Shown piece after piece: positions 7,109 through 14,177 of a DNA stretch of 22,155 nucleotides. The stretch's first letter is position 1; every line of letters begins with the position of its first letter. Under the pieces are notes generated by a model. That model had not been told where the DNA came from and did no database searches. It worked only from the letters and a program-made list of their open reading frames with translations. The stretch comes from an uncultured Clostridia bacterium (GTDB taxonomy: Bacteria; Bacillota; Clostridia; TANB77; CAG-508): assembly GCA_934132805.1 (NCBI GenBank), contig CAKPAB010000021.1, positions 1 through 22,155 of the forward strand. Direction: 5' to 3'. Made by a program: the position numbers and the translations under genes.

Positions 7109-8326
7109 TTGAAAAAGATTTTTATAAAAATATTCATCATTATCATAATTATAATATTTTTCATTTCCTTTTCATATTCATATAAAACCTTAAATATTGA
7201 AAACCTAGCATTTGTTGTAGCTCTTGGCATTGATACATCAGACTCTAAAGAAATAAAAGTGACTTTTCAATTTGTAAACCCACCTTCTACTAGTGAAGGA
7301 TCTAATCAAGAAGTAAAAATACTAGAAGATTCTGTTGATACAAATTCAATTCCTAATGCTATAAACATTATGAATAGTTATTTAGCAAGAAAAATTGATT
7401 TATCACATTGTAGAAATATCATATTTTCCGAAGATATTGCTAAAAATGGCATATCAAACTACATTTATACTTTAATGAATGACGTGCAAGTTAGACCAAC
7501 TTCAAATATCATAGTAACAACATGTACTGCATATGATTATATAAAAAATTCAATTCCAAGTCTTGAAACTTCTATTACACGATATTATGATATTTTTCCA
7601 AACTCAAGTCATTACACTGGCTATGTTTCTAATGCTAGTATTGGAAATTTTTATAATGCCTTAGTTTGCAACAGCTGTGAACCATATACTATTTTAGGTG
7701 GTCTCAGCTCACAAACATCTACTGGCTCACAATCTAATGTATCTTCTGACTCCAATATTATTGCCGGCTCTTCATCCATATCAGGCACCCGTGCCACAGA
7801 AAACATTGGAATGGCAGCATTTAAACATGATAAATTAATTGGAGAACTCGATGCTATTGAAACCGTATGTTTTCATGTTTTAAAAAATAATATTAATAGT
7901 TTTCTTGTTTCTGTTCCTAACCCTAATGACAAAACTAATAATATTGACCTTTTAATTACACCAAAAAAATCTACTAAAATTAAAGTTGATATTGTAAATG
8001 GCTCTCCTTATATTAAAATTGATGCTTCTTTTAATGCTAAAATCTACTCTATGGATGAAAACTCTAGCTATTTAAATCAAGATACACTTACAGCTATTTC
8101 AAATTCTTGTAGTAATTATATGCAAAATGTATTATTAAATTTTTTGTATAAAACTTCCATAGAATTTAAAAGTGATATTAATGGTTTTGGGAAATATGCT
8201 TTATCAGATTTTTCTACTAATATTGATTTTAAAAACTACGATTGGAGAAATAGCTATGTGAACTCTGTTTTTGATGTTAATGTTAATACTACTGTAAATT
8301 CTGGTTTTTTATTAAATAAAACTTAA
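7109..8326 (+). CDS. gerC: Spore germination receptor, GerC-type subunit
   Basis: About 405 residues, the usual size for GerAC proteins, the third receptor subunit on the outer face of the inner spore membrane. Family features: NIENLAFVVALGIDTS just after the N-terminal helix, then IMNSYLARKIDLSHCRNIIFSED and the C-terminal three-domain body ending about 120 residues after KVDIVNGSPYIKIDASFNAKI. Oddity: GerC proteins are normally lipoproteins with a lipobox Cys directly before WD/N..E; here the hydrophobic helix (FIIIIIIIFFISFSYSY) is followed by KTLN with no Cys, so lipidation is not possible. I start at TTG 7109, two bases after the gerB stop, with GGTGAT just upstream; GTG 7100 or TTG 7097 are in-frame alternatives. 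Same operon as gerA and gerB. Confidence 0.88.
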   Translation: MKKIFIKIFIIIIIIIFFISFSYSYKTLNIENLAFVVALGIDTSDSKEIKVTFQFVNPPSTSEGSNQEVKILEDSVDTNSIPNAINIMNSYLARKIDLSHCRNIIFSEDIAKNGISNYIYTLMNDVQVRPTSNIIVTTCTAYDYIKNSIPSLETSITRYYDIFPNSSHYTGYVSNASIGNFYNALVCNSCEPYTILGGLSSQTSTGSQSNVSSDSNIIAGSSSISGTRATENIGMAAFKHDKLIGELDAIETVCFHVLKNNINSFLVSVPNPNDKTNNIDLLITPKKSTKIKVDIVNGSPYIKIDASFNAKIYSMDENSSYLNQDTLTAISNSCSNYMQNVLLNFLYKTSIEFKSDINGFGKYALSDFSTNIDFKNYDWRNSYVNSVFDVNVNTTVNSGFLLNKT

Positions 8327-8395
8327 ATTATACTAAATTTATTAGATTAACTTTGACAATTTTTAAAGTATTTGGGATGAGGAGGTTGTTTTTGT

Positions 8396-8563
8396 ATGGT
8401 TGATATATTTTATCGCGTTTTGTTTTTATTGTTTAGTATTTTTGTTTTGTTGAAGTCTGTTTTTTATGCTTTATATGAGATTAAGTCTCAAAATAATAAA
8501 TCAGGCGGTATTGCAGTTATTGTTTTTTCTGTCCTTGTTCTTGTTTTTGCTAATGTGATTTAG
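8396..8563 (+). CDS. Small two-helix membrane protein, probable germinant-receptor D subunit
   Basis: A 55-residue ORF 69 bases after gerC, with GAGGAGG upstream (12 bases before the ATG; a TTG between them is out of frame). Residues 4-27 (FYRVLFLLFSIFVLLKSVFYA) and 36-55 (GGIAVIVFSVLVLVFANVI) are two membrane helices joined by a short polar turn (YEIKSQNNKSGG). Bacillus gerA-type operons often carry a fourth, small two-helix 'D' gene that modulates receptor function; position, size and topology fit, but D subunits are too short to assign by motif. The stop TAG at 8561-8563 lies inside the left GGGACG repeat (8558-8611), the same arrangement as at the end of rnr. Confidence 0.7.
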   Translation: MVDIFYRVLFLLFSIFVLLKSVFYALYEIKSQNNKSGGIAVIVFSVLVLVFANVI

Positions 8564-8611
8564 GGACGTTCCTTAAAATCCCTTTCTTGAGGGATTGGGG
8601 GACAGTCCTTT
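8558..8611 (+). repeat. GGGACG repeat, left copy (inverted with 8984-9037)
   Basis: 54 bases beginning ATTTAGGGACGTTCCTTAAA. They match the reverse complement of 8984-9037 at 48 of 54 positions. The unit folds on itself (AATCCCT / TTCTTG / AGGGATT, with flanking GGAC and GTCC) and includes the TAG stop of the small membrane protein. The GGGACG core resembles REP-type palindromes known from Firmicutes. Confidence 0.85.
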
Positions 8612-8866
8612 AATCTTAAATAAAAAAATGAGGAATGCTCACGGGGAAACTGTATATATGTATATGCTTTGATAATTCTTTCGGCTGCATTACACAACAT
8701 AAGAATTTCTAAAAAAATAAATGGCACCCTTCCACTTTGTGAACTCTTTCCATTTATTTTTTAAGAAATTCTAATATTGTTTCAATTGCATTCAAGAATT
8801 CTAAAACCATATACATATATACAGTTTTAGCCTGAGTGAGAGAGGCTCGGTTTTTTATATTAGATT
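8612..8866. repeat. About 255-bp imperfect palindromic element
   Basis: The two ends are related inverted repeats (AATCTTAAATAAAAAA at left; AATCTAATATAAAAAA read inward from the right). A perfect 20-bp inverted repeat, AAACTGTATATATGTATATG (8647-8666) and its complement (8808-8827), is followed by arms of 58 bases that are only partly complementary and a central loop (about 8725-8750). Sub-terminal small hairpins occur in the outer parts (GAG/CTC at 8630-8640; AGCC/GGCT at 8829-8847). No ORF is supported. A second copy begins at 22045. It looks like a MITE-like or BIME-like element, or a large structured RNA. Confidence 0.8.
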
Positions 8867-8983
8867 TTCTTTTTGAACGCAATGAATAAAATGAACTTTT
8901 AAATACATCACCCCTTCCCCATTAACATCCTATTTTGCATACCTCACACTACACACAAAAAAGAGGGACTTGGAGTATTTCGT

Positions 8984-9037
8984 AAAGGTCTGTCCCAATT
9001 TCCCTCAAAAAAGGGATTTTAAGGAACGTCCCTAAAT
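8984..9037 (-). repeat. GGGACG repeat, right copy
   Basis: Inverted partner of 8558-8611 (48 of 54 positions). Read on the minus strand it starts ATTTAGGGACG, and the TAG is the stop codon of rnr. It is followed outward by a GGGACTTGGAGTA segment (8964-8976) that recurs in the ldh terminator. It probably also serves as transcription terminator for rnr. Confidence 0.85.
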
Positions 9038-10963
9038 CCTTTCAAAATCTATTTGCCTTAACATTTTATTCGCTGAAATAACTCTTATTTTTACTTTATC
9101 TCCTATTTTATATGTTGTATTAGTTTTCTCCCCAATAAGCCTCTTTCTATCTTGGTCATAAATAAAATATTCATCACCCAAATTTTCAAATCTAATTAAA
9201 CCTTCAACAGTATTTTCAAGTTCAACAAAAATCCCAAACTGAGTAACAGAAGAAACAATACCATCATATTCTTCTCCAATTTTATCTTGCATATATTCAG
9301 CTTTTTTCAAATCCTCACTATCTCTCTCAACCTTAGTTGCAACCTTCTCTCTTTCTGATGATGCTTCAGCCCTTTGTCGTGCCTTTTCTTGATATTCCTC
9401 TATCCATTCATCATCTACAACATAATTATCTTCCAAATATTTTGATATTATTCTATGTATAAACAAATCAGGATATCTTCTTATCGGTGATGTGAAGTGA
9501 CAATAATATTTACTTGCAATTCCAAAATGCCCTTTATTTTCTGACTCATACCTTGCAACTTTAAGTGTTCTTAATATTAATGTTGATACTACTTTTTCTT
9601 CGTCTTTTCCTTTTATCTCTTCAAGTATTTTTGATACTTCTGTTGGATATATCTTTTCATTTACCACTTTTATTTTTAACCCAAAATTAAATAAAAATTT
9701 ATTTAAGTCATTTATTTTATCCAAATCTGGGTCTTCATGAACTCTATAAATAAATGGTGCTTCTAGCCAATAGAATTTTTCTGCAATTGCTTCATTTGCA
9801 CTTAGCATAAATTGTTCTATTATTTCATTACTAAAGCTTGTTTCATATTTTCCTACATTTATTGCCCATCCATCTTGGTCTAAATCAATTTTACTTTCTG
9901 GTATGTCTAAATTTAAATATCCTTGTTTTAATCTTCTTTCTTTTAAAATTGTTGCTAGTTCTGCCATCAGTTCAAAATCTTTTATATATTTTTCATATTT
10001 TTTTAATACATCTTTGTCAGATTTATCTAGAATTTTTTGTACATCATGATAATTCATTCTTTCGCGTACATTTATTATTCCTTTATATACTTCTGTTGAT
10101 ATATTTTTTCCTTCTGAATTTATTTCCATTGAACATGAAAGTGTAAATCTGTCTTCACCTGCATTTAAACTACATATTCCATTTGATAGTTCTCGTGGTA
10201 ACATTGGTATTACTCTAGAAAGCATATATATACTTGTTCCTCTTATTTGTGCTTCTTTATCCAAAAAGCTTCCTTCTTTTACATAATAGCTTACATCTGC
10301 TATATGAACATCTAATCTATAGTTTCCATTTTCTAATTTTGTAACTCTTACAGCATCGTCTAAGTCTTTTGCATCTTCACCATCTATTGTAAAAATCACA
10401 TGTTTTCTACAGTCAACACGATTTGGTATATCTTTTGGATCTATTTTATCTCCATATTTTTTTGCTTCTTCCACAACTTGTTCTGGAAATGTTGATGGCA
10501 AATTATACTCTTTTATTAATGACAACATATCTACACCTGCTTGATTTGGTGAGCCTAATACTTCTATGATTTTTCCTTCTGCATTTTTCCCTTTTTTAGG
10601 ATATTTTGTTATTTGAACTAATACTTTATATCCGTTTCTTGCTTTTCCAAAATTATTTTTTGATATAAATATATCTGTTCCAAAGCTTTTTTCATCTGGT
10701 ACGACAAAACCAAAATTTCTACTTTTTTGGAATGTTCCAACTACTGTATCTTTTTCATGTTTTATAATTTTTTTAATTTTACCTTCCGCACTCTTGTCTT
10801 TATTTTTTTCTTCAAGAATTTCTACTAAAACTCTATCTCCATTTAATGCATTTGCTGCATTTTCTTTTGATATAAATATTTCTTCTTCTTGATTTTCTAT
10901 TTTTACAAAACCAAAGCCTTTTTGATTCCTTCTATATACTCCTTCTACAAAGTTTTTATTCAT
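9032..10963 (-). CDS. rnr: Ribonuclease R
   Basis: A 643-residue 3'-5' exoribonuclease of the RNase II/RNB family, which degrades structured RNA and takes part in trans-translation-linked decay. Two cold-shock domains come first (about 5-60 with KGFGFV; 73-125 with FGFVVPD), then the RNB domain with VDCRKHVIFTIDGEDAKDLDD, whose Asp194, Asp200, Asp202 and Asp203 are the metal ligands, and TSPIRRYPDL further on, and a C-terminal S1 domain (from about 565, YDGIVSSVTQFGIFVEL). It lacks the N-terminal helix-turn-helix of longer RNase R proteins, as is common in Gram-positives. Start ATG follows GGAAGAT. secG lies 87 bases upstream on the same strand, the order usual in Firmicutes. The stop codon is part of the GGGACG repeat. 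Confidence 0.95.
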   Translation of the reverse strand: MNKNFVEGVYRRNQKGFGFVKIENQEEEIFISKENAANALNGDRVLVEILEEKNKDKSAEGKIKKIIKHEKDTVVGTFQKSRNFGFVVPDEKSFGTDIFISKNNFGKARNGYKVLVQITKYPKKGKNAEGKIIEVLGSPNQAGVDMLSLIKEYNLPSTFPEQVVEEAKKYGDKIDPKDIPNRVDCRKHVIFTIDGEDAKDLDDAVRVTKLENGNYRLDVHIADVSYYVKEGSFLDKEAQIRGTSIYMLSRVIPMLPRELSNGICSLNAGEDRFTLSCSMEINSEGKNISTEVYKGIINVRERMNYHDVQKILDKSDKDVLKKYEKYIKDFELMAELATILKERRLKQGYLNLDIPESKIDLDQDGWAINVGKYETSFSNEIIEQFMLSANEAIAEKFYWLEAPFIYRVHEDPDLDKINDLNKFLFNFGLKIKVVNEKIYPTEVSKILEEIKGKDEEKVVSTLILRTLKVARYESENKGHFGIASKYYCHFTSPIRRYPDLFIHRIISKYLEDNYVVDDEWIEEYQEKARQRAEASSEREKVATKVERDSEDLKKAEYMQDKIGEEYDGIVSSVTQFGIFVELENTVEGLIRFENLGDEYFIYDQDRKRLIGEKTNTTYKIGDKVKIRVISANKMLRQIDFERI

Positions 10964-11004
10964 TTTTCATCTTCCTTCCTTAAGTCCTAAGTTGAATAAC
11001 TAAC

Positions 11005-11044
11005 AAATAGCCATGCAACTCTAATGAACTGCACGGCTATATTT
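11005..11044 (-). terminator. Hairpin between secG and rnr
   Basis: AAATAGCC-A-TGCA pairs with TGCA-C-GGCTATATTT around a loop of about 12 bases, starting just past the secG stop. The T run after it is weak (TATTTGTTAG), so it may attenuate rather than stop transcription into rnr. Confidence 0.55.
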
Positions 11045-11050
11045 TAATAT

Positions 11051-11299
11051 TTATGCTAAATACAAAATTCCTAAAACAAGAGTTAAAACACCAAAAACAA
11101 TTGAAGATATAATCATCATTCTTTTTTGTTTTCCTTCTTTAGTTCTCCCCTTATTTTTTTCGTAAAAATTGCTAGTTGATGAACCTGTTATTGTTTGTGA
11201 TAACCCTCCATCTTCTTTTGTTTGTATTAATGCTAATACTATTACAACTAGTGCTATTACAAAATATATCACTGTTAATATTGTTCTAACTATTTCCAT
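11051..11299 (-). CDS. secG: Preprotein translocase subunit SecG
   Basis: 82 residues. SecG is the small accessory subunit of the SecYEG channel and helps protein export. Seen: a first membrane helix (RTILTVIYFVIALVVIVLALIQ in two parts, about 4-25), the conserved KEDGGLSQTITGSS loop after it, a basic stretch (KGRTKEGKQKR) and a second helix (MMIISSIVFGVLTLVLGILYL). I start at ATG 11297-11299, because GGAAAG precedes it; a longer frame to 11359 would add 20 residues (ending KKGKRKT) with no helix and no ribosome binding site. It has its own sigma-A promoter (11395-11423) and a leader with a hairpin. rnr follows. Confidence 0.93.
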   Translation of the reverse strand: MEIVRTILTVIYFVIALVVIVLALIQTKEDGGLSQTITGSSTSNFYEKNKGRTKEGKQKRMMIISSIVFGVLTLVLGILYLA

Positions 11300-11334
11300 T
11301 GTTTTCCTCTTTCCTTTCTTATAGCACAGTTTCG

Positions 11335-11360
11335 GTTGCAAAATTGTAATTATTTTCAAC
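11335..11360 (-). promoter_or_regulatory. Hairpin in the secG leader
   Basis: GTTG...CAAC hairpin in the 5' leader of secG. The sequence TTGAAAATAATTACAATTTT (minus strand) and the downstream TGTGC-N2-TAAGAAAGGA context are nearly repeated in the ldh leader (18029-18055). Confidence 0.4.
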
Positions 11361-11394
11361 CTTACTTACTAAAGTTCATTTTTAATATGTGCAT

Positions 11395-11423
11395 ATTTTA
11401 CCATATAAATCACAAAATTGCAA
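11395..11423 (-). promoter_or_regulatory. Sigma-A promoter of secG-rnr
   Basis: Minus strand TTGCAA (11418-11423), 17 bases, TAAAAT (11395-11400). It lies 96 bases upstream of the secG start. Confidence 0.65.
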
Positions 11424-11502
11424 GTAATTACACCTTAACCATAAAAATTTTCTTAATTCTCAAAATAACAACATATTTTAAATCTTGCATATGTTTTTTT
11501 AA

Positions 11503-12192
11503 TCACCTAATGATAAAAATTATCAACAAAATTCCTAATTTTAGAAATATATTACTTAAAAACTGAAAATTTATAGCTTTTATTCCAATTTCATTTAGCT
11601 CATCATAAGTCTTAATAATTTTGTCAATTTCATTTTCATCAGAAATCTTTAACTTCATCATATATTCCTTGGCTAAAAATCTAGCTTTTATCATTGCATC
11701 ATTTTCTAAATATGTTCTGATTGCATAATAAATTAAACTTAAAATAATATAAATAGATACAAATATCATTTTATTTGGCAATACCTTTGCAATTCCTAAA
11801 ATGAATATTATTGCAAAATAAATTAAATATATATTAGAAAATATAAAGTTAAACCACAACATTTTTTTACTCTGTATTGAATGTAAACATTCATGTGCAA
11901 TTGTCTGAATTCTAGTATAACTATCTTTTAAATTTGCAATAAAAATTTTATTACTTATAACTAGATATAACGTAGCATTTGATTTCTTGTCTTCTTCTAT
12001 TTTAACATTTTCATTTTTTAATTTTTTTAAATACCATTTACATATTTCTACATTTTCTGGATATTTTTGTGTTATTTCATCTAATTCTTTGTTTTCACTT
12101 ATTTGTTTTATTTTTTTAAAATTAACTTCAAATATAATTCTTAAAATTATATAACTTATTATAATAATTATTAGTAAAACTATAAATTCCAT
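11503..12192 (-). CDS. Membrane protein with HExxH zinc-protease motif
   Basis: 229 residues. One N-terminal helix (3-21), then a cytosolic-looking charged domain with NATLYLVISNKIFIANL and IAHECLHSIQS: His100, Glu101 and His104 form an HExxH zinc site. Two further helices (about 112-135 and 141-160) follow, then YLENDAMIKARFLAKEYM, where Glu163 or Asp165 could be the third ligand, and a last helix (212-228). The layout resembles small membrane metallopeptidases such as the YugP (Zn_peptidase_2) group, but the match is too weak to assign. Start ATG follows AAAAGGAGAAG. It lies 54 bases after ylbF on the same strand and ends with TGA. Substrate unknown; the metal site is inferred from motif only. 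Confidence 0.6.
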   Translation of the reverse strand: MEFIVLLIIIIISYIILRIIFEVNFKKIKQISENKELDEITQKYPENVEICKWYLKKLKNENVKIEEDKKSNATLYLVISNKIFIANLKDSYTRIQTIAHECLHSIQSKKMLWFNFIFSNIYLIYFAIIFILGIAKVLPNKMIFVSIYIILSLIYYAIRTYLENDAMIKARFLAKEYMMKLKISDENEIDKIIKTYDELNEIGIKAINFQFLSNIFLKLGILLIIFIIR

Positions 12193-12246
12193 AATCTTCT
12201 CCTTTTATTTTTACTAATAATGTTATTAACTAATCCATTTTTAATT

Positions 12247-12582
12247 TTATTTTAGTACATCAATAACTGCATCGCCGATTATTTTATTTACGTCTGCCAA
12301 AATTATATTAAATTTTGTTTCTGCATCAAAAAATTTTGCAGCTTCTGCATTTTCATATAATTTTACATACAATTCTTGCATTTTTTTAGTTTTTTCTTCA
12401 TCATTTTTTCCAGTTTGCATTACTGCAACTTGAGCATCATATCTTGCAGCCTCAAACTCTTCAATTTGTTTCTTTAAATCACTATTCAAATTCAAGGCCT
12501 CTTTAGCCATTTTATAATTAACATATTCTTCTGATTGTCTTAATTCTTGTGCTAATCTATTAGCAGTATCATAAACATTCAT
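12247..12582 (-). CDS. ylbF: YlbF/YmcA family protein
   Basis: 111 residues, all helical and charged, typical of the YlbF/YmcA (DUF964, Com_YlbF) family: MNVYDTANRLAQELRQSEEY at the start, a central helix KKQIEEFEAARYDAQVAVMQ, and FDAETKFNIILADVNKIIGDAV near the end. In Bacillus subtilis YlbF, YmcA and YaaT form the Y complex, which supports RNase Y-dependent mRNA maturation and is needed for competence, biofilm formation and sporulation. Whether this copy is YlbF or YmcA cannot be decided by eye, so the symbol is provisional. Start ATG follows GAAAGGAAG. It comes after the terminator at 12610-12632 and is followed by the HExxH membrane protein. Confidence 0.8.
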   Translation of the reverse strand: MNVYDTANRLAQELRQSEEYVNYKMAKEALNLNSDLKKQIEEFEAARYDAQVAVMQTGKNDEEKTKKMQELYVKLYENAEAAKFFDAETKFNIILADVNKIIGDAVIDVLK

Positions 12583-12609
12583 TATTAAATTCTTCCTTTC
12601 GTGAGACAG

Positions 12610-12632
12610 AAAAGCTGTTTTTTACAGCTTTT
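12610..12632 (-). terminator. Rho-independent terminator after the YerB-like gene
   Basis: Perfect 9-bp stem AAAAGCTGT / TTTTT loop / ACAGCTTTT that begins inside the stop codon of the upstream gene. It ends the yqfC-to-yerB-like transcription unit. Confidence 0.85.
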
Positions 12633-13686
12633 AACTTTCTGCCCCTTCTATTACAACATTTGCATCAACAGGACAAATATTAACCCATGTATTACCATCA
12701 TTAACTTCTATTTCATTTCCCTGTAAATCTTGATATTTTGTTTGAGCATTTCTAGACTCTTTTATACATTTAATTTTTATTGCTTTTCCATTTGTCACAT
12801 AATAACCATCAAATGTTCCAATATTTTCAAGTCCTTGTCTACCTTTATTTTCACTATCATTCAAAGTATAATTATTGCAAAATGTTACTATTATATTTTT
12901 CGTTGTTATACTATTTCCTGTATCCCAATCTGTTTGAGCTTTATTTCTTGCATATCTCTTATAAACTTGATTTTCTACATCATACACATATTTTACAGTT
13001 TGAAGATTTGAATGTGGAATTGTAATACTTTTTGCATCTTGTCCTTCTTCTAGTTTAACATCATCTGATACATAATTTAATACACTTTTCTTTGTTGAAG
13101 TTGTCTTATAATTTTTTGCTTTAGCAGCTTTTAACAAAGCATCTGTACTAGTTACAGCATTATGAGGAGCTGCCTTATCTTTTACCCTCCAAAATGTTGA
13201 AGTACTCTCTGTTATTCCATTTAAATTATTTATATTATATTGTTTTATATCGCTTTCTGCTTGTGGACTCCATCCATAATGTGCATATATAGCATCATTT
13301 TCCATTGCATAATCTAAGAAATAATGTCTTGAACTTCTAACTGGTCCTATTTTATCAACTGTAACACCTTTAAATAGTGCCATTAATCTTGTTTCTCCAC
13401 CTTCTACAACAATCTCATATACCATATACGCTTTATTTAAACCTGCTTGTGGCCATGCCTGATTATGATTGTCTATCATTACAGCTATAGGTCTATCAGT
13501 TCCTTTAAAAATTTGTATATCTTTATTTTGTACTTCCGCTGTTAATACTTCTTCATCCTCGTTTTCAGATACTTCTTGTGTTCTATTATTTTTATCTTTT
13601 ATAATTTTATATGCAAGCACTCCACCTGCTATTAAAATCACAATAATTAATATCAATATTAATATTCGTGTAGTTTTTTTGCTCAT
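12631..13686 (-). CDS. DUF3048 (YerB-like) membrane-anchored protein
   Basis: 351 residues. Basic N-terminus, one hydrophobic segment (8-27), an acidic linker (NEDEEVLTAEV), then the DUF3048 body: RPIAVMIDNHNQAWPQAGLNKA (about 65-86), YEIVVEGGETRLMALF, IGPVRSSRHYFLDYA and APHNAVTS, followed by the C-terminal half with NNYTLNDSENKGRQG and GNTWVNICP. These motifs are characteristic of YerB in Bacillus, a spore or envelope-associated protein of unknown activity. There is no lipobox Cys, so it is a helix-anchored rather than lipid-anchored form. It is the last gene of the yqfC-yqfD-unknown-ybeY cluster (14 bases after ybeY) and ends in a strong terminator. Confidence 0.85.
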   Translation of the reverse strand: MSKKTTRILILILIIVILIAGGVLAYKIIKDKNNRTQEVSENEDEEVLTAEVQNKDIQIFKGTDRPIAVMIDNHNQAWPQAGLNKAYMVYEIVVEGGETRLMALFKGVTVDKIGPVRSSRHYFLDYAMENDAIYAHYGWSPQAESDIKQYNINNLNGITESTSTFWRVKDKAAPHNAVTSTDALLKAAKAKNYKTTSTKKSVLNYVSDDVKLEEGQDAKSITIPHSNLQTVKYVYDVENQVYKRYARNKAQTDWDTGNSITTKNIIVTFCNNYTLNDSENKGRQGLENIGTFDGYYVTNGKAIKIKCIKESRNAQTKYQDLQGNEIEVNDGNTWVNICPVDANVVIEGAES

Positions 13687-13700
13687 AATATTTCCCCCTT

Positions 13701-14177
13701 TTATTCTCTCGTAATTTTCAATTCATTTAAGATTTTTTCTTCTTTTGGTCTCATTACTTTTTTGTCTTCTTCTTCTATATGGTCATATCCCATTAAATGA
13801 TAAAAGCCATGTACCAACATATAACTCAATTCTCTTTCAAAACTATGTCCATATTCTTCTGCTTGCTCTCTTACTTTTTCAATTGAAATTATTATATCTC
13901 CTAAAACATCTTCATATAAAAAATCTTTGTTTTTTATTTTTTCATCAAGTTCTTCCTTTTCAAACATCGGAAATGATAATACGTCTGTTGCTCTATCTAT
14001 TTTTCTATATTTTTTATTTATCTTTCTTATTTCTTCTGGTGTTGTAAATGTTATTGTCATTATTAATTTTGAGTCTAATAGTCCTTCTTCCTCAAAACAT
14101 TTATTTAGAACTTTTTTTACAATGCCTTCCCAATCTTCTTGTCCTTTTTCTATATTTAAATACGTAATTTCATACAT
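13701..14177 (-). CDS. ybeY: Endoribonuclease YbeY
   Basis: 158 residues, the usual YbeY length. YbeY is a single-strand-specific metal-dependent endoribonuclease that takes part in 16S rRNA 3'-end maturation and ribosome quality control. Seen: the DRATDVLSFP motif with conserved Arg62 (residues 61-70), LGDIIIS (92-98), and the zinc site HGFYHLMGYDH with His123, His127 and His133. The start ATG overlaps the stop of the upstream unknown gene by one base (TAATG), a sign of translational coupling. In most Firmicutes ybeY follows phoH in the yqfC-yqfD-phoH cluster; phoH is absent here. Confidence 0.95.
   Translation of the reverse strand: MYEITYLNIEKGQEDWEGIVKKVLNKCFEEEGLLDSKLIMTITFTTPEEIRKINKKYRKIDRATDVLSFPMFEKEELDEKIKNKDFLYEDVLGDIIISIEKVREQAEEYGHSFERELSYMLVHGFYHLMGYDHIEEEDKKVMRPKEEKILNELKITRE

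Noticed and set aside
8327..8395. Separate promoter for the small membrane gene
   Set aside because: TTGACA at 8353-8358 has no acceptable -10 box at the right distance; co-transcription with gerC is simpler.
8612..8866. CRISPR array or insertion sequence
   Set aside because: There are no regularly spaced direct repeats and no transposase ORF; it is one large palindrome.
9838..10146. Plus-strand ORF antisense to rnr
   Set aside because: It is a low-complexity hydrophobic shadow of a well-supported RNase R gene.
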